Shown in pieces: positions 12,359-21,651 of a DNA stretch of 64,000 nucleotides. The notes beneath the pieces were generated by a model. That model was not told where the DNA came from and made no database searches. It worked only from the letters and a program-made list of their open reading frames with translations. Origin of the DNA: Hibiscus mutabilis (lineage: Eukaryota > Streptophyta > Magnoliopsida > Malvales > Malvaceae); NCBI GenBank assembly GCA_019671005.1, contig CM033745.1, positions 2,031,146-2,095,145 of the forward strand, given 5' to 3'. Each line of letters opens with the position of its first letter. The first letter of the stretch is position 1. Position numbers and translations under genes: made by a program.

Positions 12359-13357
12359 ATGGAGGACATATTAACAACTCTTGAAGAAAACCACAAGAGT
12401 ACTCAGGATTGGCTTGATAAGTTAAAAAAAGACCTGAAGGAGGAAATTGCACAAGCTCAGAGAAACATTGTCAGCCAGATAGCGGCTATGTTGGGATTTA
12501 GAGACCCAAAAAGAGGAAAGGAGATCGAAGCTGTTGATATTTTGTCGCCCCAGCCTGAGATGACCACACAGACATTTTCACCGAATGGGAGGTCCCGGAT
12601 CCGTATGACAAGGAGCTCAGTCCATATTCCACCAGAGTTCAGGGTAAATTATGGGGAGAACTAAGGCATCGAGGTTCTCAATAAGTCAGCCGACAAGGTC
12701 AGAGTGAATAAGAGGCTAGAAGATCGATGTGACAAGCTCGAAGAGATCATCAAAGCCTTGCAAAGAGGAAATATCTATGGTGGCGTTGATGCTAAAGACC
12801 TAAGTCTAGTGTTTGACTTGGTGGTTCCTCCAAAATTTAAAACTCCCGACTTTGAGAAGTATGACGAGACCACTTGCCCTTTGTCGCACTTAACCATGTA
12901 CTACCGAAGAATGGCACAACATTTGGAAAACGAGAAGTTACTGATCCACTATTTCCAGGACAGTCTATTGGGGTTTGCTACCCGATGGTATACTCACCTG
13001 ATTCAGGTCAACGTACATACTTGGAAAGATCTGTCAAGAGCCGTCTTTGAACATTACAAGCATGTGACAGATATGATCCCCAACCGACTCGTTCTACAAG
13101 ATATGGAACAAGGGCCTGACGAGAGCTTTCACCAGTATGCCCAGAGGTGGCGAGATGTGACAGCCCAAGTACAACTTTCACTATTGGAAAATGAGGTTAC
13201 TCTAATGTTCGTGGAGACTTTAAATGGTCCATTCTATAACTATATGTTAAACTATGTCATTGAGGGTTTCCCGGACATGATCATAAATGGGGAGTTGATA
13301 TTGGCGACCGTCAAAAATGAGAGACTCGAGAAAGAAGAATATGATGCACACCCATAA
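12359..13357 (+). pseudogene. gag (Retrotrans_gag domain) with one in-frame stop
   Basis: A frame of 333 codons is broken once by TAA at 12662-12664. The upstream part (101 residues) is a helical, charged N-terminus. The downstream part has the retrotransposon gag domain: VVPPKFKTPDFEKYDETTCP, YFQDSLLGFATRWY, TWKDLSRAVFEHYKH and ESFHQYAQRWRD. This PPKFKxPDFEKYDG-like signature is typical of Tat-lineage Gypsy Gag proteins. The protein would form the virus-like particle around the RNA. No CCHC zinc knuckle or protease follows before the frame ends. The sense codons beyond the stop look well kept, so the stop may be recent. Confidence 0.85.
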
Positions 13358-13590
13358 CTTGAACTACTCGAGCATGGCTAGACTTCATGTCCTCCTGGAA
13401 TAATGCTTCACAGCTTGATAATAGAGAATTTTCTGAACATTTTTGGGCATACCTAGAACTAAAACCTAGCATGCATTCATGTTTTAGACATCCTTAGGGG
13501 CATGCCCATAATAGTTGCATCATATATCAGGTTTTTGCAGGTATACAAAAACTCTTCAGCAGTAGAATCCGTCTATTCGTTCAGACTTAA
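13358..13590 (+). other. Non-coding spacer after gag
   Basis: Sequence between the gag stop and the hairpin-unit array, where pol would be expected in an autonomous element. Nothing recognisable as protease or polymerase is seen. Confidence 0.5.
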
Positions 13591-13591
13591 G

Positions 13592-14262
13592 GAGAATGAA
13601 ACCCGCTCATCTATTTGAGCATTCAGAGAATAGAATCCATCTATCCATTCAGGCGTAAGAAGAATGGAACCCTGCCCATCTATTCGGGCACATGGAGAAT
13701 AGAGCTCGTTTATCCGTTCAGACGTAAAGAGAATGAAATCTGCCTATCCGTTCAGGCATAAGGAGAATGGAGCATGCCTATCCTTTCAGGTGTAAGGAGA
13801 TTAGAACTCGCTCATCTATTCGAGCACATAGAGAATATAATCCATCTATCTGTTCGGACGTAAAGAGAATGGAACCCTGCCCATCTATTCGGGTACATAG
13901 AGAATAGAACTCATCTATCTGTTTAGACGTAAAGAGAATATAATATGTCTATCTGTTTAGGCATAAAGAGAATAGAGCCCGCCTATCATTTCAGACGTAA
14001 AGAGATTGGAATCCCGCTCATCTATTCGAGCATTCAGAGAATAGAACCTGTATATCCGTTCAGATGTAAGGAGAATGGAGCCCGTTTATCCTTTCAGGTG
14101 TAAGGAGATTGGAACCTGCTCATCTATTCGAGCATTAGGAGAATAGAACCCACCTATTCGTTCGGGTGTAAGAAGAATGGATCCCGTCTATCTATTCAGG
14201 CATCATGAGAATAGAACCCACTCAACCGTTCGGGCATCAGGAGAACGAAGTCGAGCAGCAAA
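13592..14262 (+). repeat. Array of ~20 imperfect ~35-bp units, most able to form a short hairpin
   Basis: Each unit reads roughly GAGAATAGAACC, then a 4-5-base arm, an 8-base loop close to ATCYRTTC, and the complementary arm, then GTAAA or CATA. Arm pairs vary while staying complementary: TGCCC/GGGCA, TGCTC/GAGCA, TGCCT/AGGCA, CACCT/GGGTG and CGTTT/AGACG. Some units carry wobbles or one mismatch. The array ends about 65 bases before the polypurine tract. Tandem repeats at this position are known in Tat/Ogre elements. The paired arms are read directly from the sequence. Whether they fold in RNA is an inference. Confidence 0.85.
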
Positions 14263-14326
14263 TCGGTGATTGGTGAAAATCAGTGCCTCATATTCTTTGC
14301 TATATCCATGTTTCACTAGAATAAGC

Positions 14327-14340
14327 AAAGAAGGGGCAGC
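14327..14340 (+). promoter_or_regulatory. Polypurine tract
   Basis: AAAGAAGGGGCAGC directly abuts the TG of the 3' LTR. It is the plus-strand primer site expected for an LTR retrotransposon, though it contains two pyrimidines near its end. Confidence 0.75.
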
Positions 14341-16505
14341 TGTTGTCACTAGATTTTCAACTCTTTTATTATTATTATTATGTATATAATATAATACTAG
14401 TATTATTATTAGATATAAAACCCATTAAAATAAAAAGAGTCTATTTATTGAATAAAACCCAAAAAAATAAAATATAAAGGTCCATTAAAATAAGTACATG
14501 CATATATAAAAAAGTGAGAATCCATTAAACTTGAAAACCCAATACAATAAATGGCCTAATTGGCCTAAAAAACTAACTAATTAGCTTATTTTTTTGTCTC
14601 ATGTGCATGTTGGATATCGGCCGTTGGATCTAGGGTAGGGGATCTAAGGGTCCGGATTGAACCAGAAAAAAGAGGGGAGGGGAGCCACCCGCGCTGTCAC
14701 GCATCTGGCGCGTGTGATTCACGCGCGTGGGTTTGGCCTTCCCTAACCCCCGATCAACGCCCTTGCTCACGCCTGCAGCCGCGACGTTCAGCTGTTCCAA
14801 GGCCAGGGAGGAGCGCCGGAGATCGCTCAGCCCATGCCGAGCTTGTCTCACGCCGCTGGCGTCCCTACCGCTGCCGTTCACCTGCAAACAAGGAAAAAGG
14901 TTAAACAAGCATGATTTGAACGTGGAAAATTAAGGCAAGACAACCTCAAATCCGGGCAGATTCGGATCAAAAGGGGAAGCAAATCATATTCGAATTAATG
15001 GGAGAAACAACAACAAATTTTGGGGCAAGATAGATTGGAATCGAATCAATCCAATTTTGTGCATCATTTTACCCGAATTTTGGGATTTTTTTGGACCAAA
15101 TTCTTGTAATTTAGGCAACAAATTCCCTATATAAACACCTCTAATTTCATTGTAACACACCATCGATTACTCAGAAATTCACTGAAAAGCATTGTAATAT
15201 TACACATGGATTTGAAGTTGGAATACAAATTTGAAGTTTTTTTCCTTTGAGGTAATTTTTTTACTGTTTTTTTAATTTACTCTTGATTTTGAATATATCA
15301 AAGTAAAGGGGGTAAAGTAATTACCTTGTTCAAGCCTTAGACCGGTACCGCGGTCCCTGGATTTTATAAGGGTGGTCAGATCTGGAAATTTATGAAAGTG
15401 GGGGTGATTTTAATTTTTTTAAAAAGAAAGGGAAACAAGTTTTTTAAACTCAATTTTTAAGGGTTTGTTAAAAGGGTGGTGTTGTATTCAAAATTACAAA
15501 CGAATGTTTTTTTTTGTTTTTCACCACCGGCAGTGGTGGCTGGCGCTGGTACACGGCGATCGACACGGTGGTGTTCATCGGTTCCTCAAAAAATGATGAA
15601 CATGATAAACACTTGAGAGATTTTGAAATTGGGGTGTTTGATTTAAAATTTTTGTAATGGAAATTAAGTAAATTGTTTCTTAAAAAATGAGTTTTATACT
15701 CAAGGTAAAATGGGCTAATTCCCCTCATTAAATCCCTCATTCCCATTTATTCTTATTCTGCGAGTAACCCAGTTTACAAGTCTTTCAATTCGGTCACTGA
15801 ATTCTTTCAATTCGGCCATAGGTTTTGATTTTCTTTAAATTCGGTCACTTTTCTTTTCCTTAAAAATCTTTTTTTAGTTTTTTCTTCTTCAAATTTTAAT
15901 TATTTCTCTTTTTAAAAAAATAATTAGATTATAATATAATTCCCTTTTTAAAATAAAAATAATAAACTCTGACTTAGGGATCGAGCATTAACCTGATTTA
16001 AGGAATGATGCACTTTTTCAAAATTGTTAACCTTTACCTTTTTATTTAATGTTCTTTTTCTTTTACATTTTGTTTTGCGTGTACTATATGTATGTTTGAA
16101 TATATAATAAATGCAGTGCATTACTAAACGAGAATGACGGGTTAGCGCCAGAAGTGTTGGCAGTGATTGAAGTTTATTTTTCGAATAGTAAGGTCGTTAA
16201 AATAGAATTAAAATTCGTAAACGGACAATAATTTTAAGCTTTACGTGAATTCGCAAAATCCGACATCAAAACATTTTGTAATCGGCTTGGTACCAATTTT
16301 GGGCGCTGTGGGGTGCTAACTCTTCCCCATGCGTAATCGACTCTCGAACCCGTATTTTGTGGTTTCGCAAACCAAAACTATTATTTTAATAAAACAAAAT
16401 AATTTTATTAAAACGACTTGTTTTTAAGTGATCCAATCACACCTTTTAAAATGATTGGTGACGACTTTGTATTTTTATAAAGTCGGACTCAAAAAGGTTA
16501 CGACA
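14341..16505 (+). repeat. 3' LTR (2165 bp)
   Basis: It begins TGTTGTCACTAG and ends GGTTACGACA, followed by the TATAC target duplication. It differs from the 5' LTR by many substitutions, mostly transitions, and by small indels, including an ATTATT-rich expansion near 14370. The TATA box is at 15128-15135. The GC-rich block recurs at about 14620-14885. Confidence 0.93.
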
Positions 16506-16581
16506 TATACGTAGCCTTAATTTGTGCCACTATACAACAACTATGCCAACTCATCGCCTCTTTGGGAAACACTATACTCTC

Positions 16582-17216
16582 TTATGAAAGCTCCACCTTA
16601 GATGATGCTACTGCCTCTGTAGGCATTATCACCCGAACCACAGCTGTATCAGAAGAACTCTTATTAGACTTGTCTGCTTCCTGACCTAACTCTTCATGCC
16701 CCAAGAAGGCATCAGCCTTCAGACCCCTATCCAACATCACTTCCTTGTAGGACCTGGAAATCCTGAAAGCCCCAGAACGCTGAAATATATCCTTACAAAC
16801 CCCAGATTGCTTAGATTGACCATTGACCACATCACCCACATGCCCAGGCTTTTCCGCTTCTGATCTGCTAGAAAAATCCTTACTCTATACCCATCCATGA
16901 TTCTGCCATTTCCACTGACCACCGCCCGCTTTGCTTCCGAAAGGCACTTAAACCTAACAAAAGCAAAAGTTGTAGGTTTATTCCATCTTCTACGATTTCT
17001 GTATGCTATGAATACGTCGACAACCGACGCATAACTTTGAAAAGCCTCACAAAGTGTGGAACGATGAATTCTTTTACTGATATTATCCACAAACACCGAT
17101 ATCCCCAGCCTTCGGTGAAGAGATACGCCGAGGAAAGATGCCGCCTCACCCTTCTCACCTTTTTCTCTCAAACTCGCTCTCGCTCTCATTTTTAATACAA
17201 TCCAGTTAAACCTCAC
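16582..17216 (-). pseudogene. LINE ORF1, upstream part with RRM
   Basis: The frame starting at 17216 (MRFNWIVLKMRARASLREKG) contains an RNA-recognition motif: ISVFVDNISKRI as the RNP2 region and TFAFVRFKCLSEAKRAV as the RNP1 region, then IMDGYRVRIFLA. After it the frame shifts near 16800 and continues in another frame to 16582. Plant LINEs of this group have an RRM-bearing ORF1. The remainder of the ORF lies at 8208-8861, beyond the LTR retrotransposon. Confidence 0.8.
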
Positions 17217-17296
17217 AAATCGCTTGCTAGCTAATAGTCAGACCCCTTCCAGACTAGGAAATTTTTATTTAACAGAACAGAATTGGACAGAGGTTT

Positions 17297-17423
17297 ATAA
17301 ATTATATCATAAACTAAACTACTTTAGATATTATTCATATAAGTCCCAAAATTAAACTTCTAATTTAATTCAACCGAGTCTTGAATTTTAATCTTTAGTA
17401 GTTTAGTTTATGATATAATTTAT
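17297..17423. repeat. Perfect 27-bp inverted repeat
   Basis: Bases 17297-17323 and 17397-17423 are exact reverse complements (arm starts ATAAATTATATCATAAACTA), separated by 73 bases. It is a small MITE-like or foldback hairpin. No target duplication is evident. Confidence 0.8.
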
Positions 17424-17639
17424 ATGGTTTGTGTCTTGTGAACAAAAGTTTATAGGATTTAGAGTTTATAATATAATTTAATTTACAGGGTGTGGACTAA
17501 AGTACAAAAATTAAAAATAAATATGAGTCAGTATCAATTAAAAGTAAAATTTTAGTGACTAAAATGAATAAAAATATCATAAAATTACAAATATTAGATT
17601 AAATTACACAAATTAAAAATAAATAAAGATTAATTTTAA

Positions 17640-18300
17640 TTAAATAAAAATTTGTAGGGACTTAATTGAACACTAAACTTAAAACTCCTAAACCTTAGAT
17701 TTCATCCCTAAACCCTAAACAAGCCACATAAACATATATAGGCTATAACCCCTAAAAAGTAATATCATTTTACATAAATAATCATAAATTTAATTTAACA
17801 ACTGATGATATATCATATATAAACTATAAACTATAGTAATAAGTTAATAATAATATAATATCATCATTGACGTATGAGTTATGACGTATTTACTTGAAAT
17901 TTAACACTAACTAGTAGTTGTAACCCTAAAAGCATAAACCTTAAGCAATACAAATTGATCAATCTCATAAACCAATAATCCTAAACTAACCCTTAAACCA
18001 TTAATACTAAACCTATAAACCAAAAATCATGAACCTTAAGACGTACAAATTAATATAATAAACCAATAACCCTATGACCGAAACCAAACTATTGATATTA
18101 AATACTAAATCCTAAATCGTAAACCTTAAGCCATACAAATCAATCTCATAAACTAATAATCCTAAACTAACCCCTAAACCATTAATACTAAACACATAAA
18201 GTCATGAACCATAAACCTTAAATCTTAAGTCATACAAATTAATATCATAAACCTATAACCCTAAACTATACCATAAACGATTTCTAATGATAAATTATTA
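17640..18300. repeat. CCCTAAA-like AT-rich repeats with a ~185-bp tandem unit
   Basis: Words such as CCTAAACC and CATAAACC recur through the stretch. A block starting CTTAAGCAATACAAATT (about 17940) returns, with few changes, as CTTAAGCCATACAAAT (about 18126), and a shorter third start lies near 18224. The telomere-like words are too degenerate to call an interstitial telomere. Confidence 0.6.
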
Positions 18301-18639
18301 CATCAAAATAATAAATTAAACTTATTGATATTTAAAGTCACCTATTTCTAATGATTAAGTTAATAATCAACAAATGAATCATTTATTAATTTAATGGTCA
18401 TAATTAACAAATTGATTTAAATTTATAATAAATTATTTTAAACTTATTAATCTCCAATTATTAATTTCATAAAACTTTTAAATATTATTATATACTATAA
18501 TTTATAAATATAAAAATGTAAACATATTAATTTAATGATCATAGATAATCATGTACCTTAAATTGTGAAGATGTATTTTTGTCACACTATAATATAATAA
18601 ATTCATAATCTCACAAATTCATCAATGTAACTTATTAGT
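18301..18639. other. AT-rich spacer
   Basis: No gene or defined repeat is seen. Confidence 0.5.
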
Positions 18640-19035
18640 TACAAGTCAGATAAATACCAAGTCAGGTAAATATCAGTTCAATTCAATAACAAGTCAGGTC
18701 ATTTATAGGTTGAGTCAATTACAGATCAAGTTCATAACAAGTTAGGTTCATAACAGGTTGGGTAATATCAGTTATTTACCAGGTTAATCCCGGGTTCGGG
18801 TTCATATCAGGTCAGATGCAAGTCGAGTTCAGTTATAACATTATCAGGTTGAATTCGGGTTCAGATCCTAAGGTTCCAGGTCCAACTCGGGTTCAGGTCA
18901 ACACCAGTTCAGACTAGAATTGATTTCGAGTCACCACCACCTCGGGTCACACGCAGTTCTAACTCAAGCCGAGTCAGCTTTGCAGATCGAGTCAGCTTTT
19001 TACATCCCTATTTAAGGATACATTTACTTATCCTT
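18640..19035. repeat. Degenerate CAGGT/GGGTTC tract
   Basis: Loose tandem of CAGGT, GGGTTC and GAGTCA words, like the tract at 2876-3240. It ends immediately before the solo LTR. Confidence 0.6.
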
Positions 19036-19044
19036 GAATAGACT

Positions 19045-20474
19045 TGTAGGTACCCATTTTAGTCCGGGCCACTCAAACCCATATACAAATAATCCATACC
19101 CATTAAAACTCAAACTCATATCATTTACCCTAATACCCATATACCCATTAAAAAACCAAACCCAAACTCGAGTTCAATGTTCATAACCCGACTCATTACC
19201 AAAAAACATTAACCAATCTAAACCTAACCCTAATTGAAACCCCAGCCGCCAGCCCCTATGCTTTAGCCGCCGCCGCCGCCTTCATTAGCCGACCAACCAC
19301 CTGTCCTCTTTACTTTTCACGTACCCCGAACAAAAGCCCTATAGAAAGGGGTAAATCGACAGAAGTTAGGGACCATTAGACTGGAAACCGAACACAAAAA
19401 TAAAGAGAGATAAAAAATCGATTGAAAAACGAACGAAAAAGGTAAAAAAAAATATAGAAACCATTCGGTTATCTTAGATCTAGAGAGTTAGGGGGATTTA
19501 AGAAAAACCAACCTGAGATTCGAACTTAGGGACCAAAACTAAGCCTAAACCACCTTTGCATGCATTCTGGCCACCGCTCGCGGCGGTTCTTCGTCGCTGG
19601 CGAGGGGTGGCTCACGGAGGACGCCGATCATAGACTCGACCAGCAGCTAGACTGAAGGGAGAGAGTTGAGAGAGTCTGAATTTTTTTGTAATTGCAAAGG
19701 GATATGACTTTTTTGGTTCAAATTGTGTATTTAAGGCCTTCATAAAACGGCGCCATTTTAGCTTTTTTGTACCCGCGTTTGGACCCTACCCAGAAGTTAC
19801 AGATTCTGTCACTGCACTTTTGTATCCTTACAGTTACTACTACTACTACTACTTTAAATAGGGATTATCGTGAAAATATATTGTTAAAATATATTTGTTA
19901 AAATATTATTTATACTATATATTTTAACAATATTATTATTGCTAATAATATTGTTAAAATATATTTGTTAACCGATTTTTTAAATAACTTTTTAAAATAG
20001 GGATTATCGTGAAAAACGTGTCCCGGGCGTAGGAGCGCCGATTTCCGATAGTTTCTATTACGAAATATTGTTTTCAATATTAAATTATTAAATTTCGAAA
20101 TGATTTTTCTTTGCTCAAAATTTTAACGGGAATTATGTCTCAGGCATTGGGGTGTAAATTTCTTTCGCGTGAAGAAACATTCTTTTAAATATTTTTAAGG
20201 GACCACAAATTTTAAATTAAATTCGAATTCTTAATTTCCGTCATTAAAACACTACGTAATCAACTAGGTACTAATTTTGGGCGTTGTGGGGGTGCTCACC
20301 CTTCCCCACACGTAACCGACTCCCGAACCTATTTTTCTGGTTTCGCAGACCAAAATTTGTTGTTTTAATACAAACGATAAAAACAAATTTTATTAAAATA
20401 ACCGAGTTTTCAGGTTATCTAATTTTACCAAAATAAAAAATTTAAAAAGATTAGTGGCAACACATGTTGTTACA
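19045..20474 (+). mobile_element. Solo LTR related to the 8867-16505 element
   Basis: It starts TGTAGGTACCC and ends TTGTTACA, with a perfect 5-bp duplication AGACT on both sides (19040-19044 and 20475-20479). Its last 230 bases match the LTR end of the larger element: GGTACTAATTTTGGGCG, GGTGCTCACCCTTCCCCA and GGTTTCGCAGACCAAAA. A GC-rich block (about 19240-19640) with GCCGCCGCCGCC lies in the same relative place as in that LTR. There is no internal region, so it fits loss by recombination between two LTRs. Confidence 0.85.
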
Positions 20475-20479
20475 AGACT

Positions 20480-21548
20480 GATTAACATGAGGTGTAAAAT
20501 TTTACAAACAATTTTTCTACGGATGAGAATTTGGATTCAATCATTAGTATCTTTATCTCTTACCTTGGCTATAGAACTAAAACAAAGTAAAACGTGAATG
20601 AATGAAAAGCCAATGCAACAACTTAAAGCATCATCATCGCTGTCAACCTCACCACTAATTGAGCTGAAGAAAAGGTAAAAGCTTTAATTTAATGTTGATT
20701 AATTGAAATCAATATAGACCATATAATAAGACAGTAGTGTCTCTCTATCTTAGACTACATGATAAAATACTTTTTTAAACAGAGGAGATGAACATCCTTG
20801 TAAGTTTATGGAAAATGACATAAAGCATTTTATACTGAAATGAAATTTTATAAAATTATAAGTTTCTCTTAAACCTACACTACGCATCTAACTTTTTATA
20901 ATAGATTTTAAATTTTAATTTCTGTAATGTTTGGTCGAAATTAATGTGTCCATTGCAGACAACAATAATTCATTATTTCATCACAAATATTTTTATATAG
21001 TGATGAACAATTTATCATAAAATATGTTTCATTCTCATGAGTTCAGAAATGAGATGCCACCACATCATATCTAATTAATTTTTAAACTTTTAATTTATAT
21101 AAATTTGTGACCTTACTAAAATTTGGTTATGATAGTCCCGTACTCCTGTTTGCCATTGTCAATGCTGTCCTTTGGTGGTTTTACTAACCGTAAACAAATA
21201 TCAATGTAGACCTTTTCAATAATCACAAATTAATTAAATATCTCTTTAGACTAAAGTCTAAACCAATTATTAGGAATCAAAAGTGAGGGGAAGTATGTAC
21301 CAAATTATAATTTGTACTATACTATATTACATATACAAGCTAAGTGTATGGACCGACATTTTTCTTTTTAGAGTAAAATCAAAGTCCCAGCTCAAGAAAT
21401 TGAGTGCTAAGTAGTGCATCGGAGAAGAGACAAACTACATGTTCTCACGCGTGAAATTAATGCATGGCTCTAACTCTAACCTACTTCAACTGTAAAAGCT
21501 AAAAACATTATCACCGACTCTCGTCCTTTCCACGATTCATTCAACAAT
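20480..21548. other. Gene-free stretch upstream of the GDSL pseudogene
   Basis: No coding exon is seen. It probably holds the old promoter of the GDSL gene. Confidence 0.5.
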
Positions 21549-21557
21549 CTATATATA
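21549..21557 (+). promoter_or_regulatory. TATA box of the GDSL pseudogene
   Basis: CTATATATACAC lies about 100 bases before the ATG at 21652, preceded by pyrimidine-rich sequence. The spacing suits a plant core promoter. Confidence 0.5.
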
Positions 21558-21651
21558 CACTTAAAAATTAGCTTATACGTACTGTCACACGTTTCCATTG
21601 TTCTTGAGGTCATTCTTCCTCTCTTTTTTGAGCTTTTAAGTTGCTAGAAAC

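Larger units (their letters stand above)
8867..16505 (+). mobile_element. Non-autonomous LTR retrotransposon (Gypsy, Tat/Ogre-like), inserted in the LINE
   Basis: Two long LTRs (8867-10998 and 14341-16505) start with TGTTGTC and end with GACA. The flanking 5-bp target duplication TATAC (8862-8866 and 16506-16510) is perfect. A primer-binding-site-like sequence begins at 11002 and a purine-rich tract ends at 14340. The 3.3-kb interior carries a Retrotrans_gag-type protein but no visible protease, reverse transcriptase, RNase H or integrase. It would therefore need a partner element to move. The two LTRs differ by many point changes in the stretches compared, so the insertion is not recent. The long LTRs, TGGCGA-type primer site and tandem repeats before the polypurine tract recall Tat/Ogre elements; that assignment is an inference. 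Confidence 0.93.
3480..17265 (-). mobile_element. Decayed L1-type LINE retrotransposon, interrupted by two other transposons
   Basis: Read on the minus strand, the order is RRM-type ORF1 start (17216-16511), rest of ORF1 (8861-8208), AP-type endonuclease (8004-7456), reverse transcriptase (about 7440-5460), zinc-binding reverse-transcriptase C-terminal region (5429-4299) and RNase H (4271-3642). This is the layout of plant L1 LINEs. Without the two insertions (8867-16505 and 5616-6116 plus target duplications) the element is about 5.6 kb, close to full length. An AATAAA lies in the 3' region near 3535. Frameshifts and stops split every domain, so it cannot move by itself. Both outer ends are approximate, because no target duplication was identified. 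Confidence 0.85.

Noticed and set aside
17640..18300. Interstitial telomere
   Set aside because: CCCTAAA occurs only as scattered, degenerate words without a tandem array.
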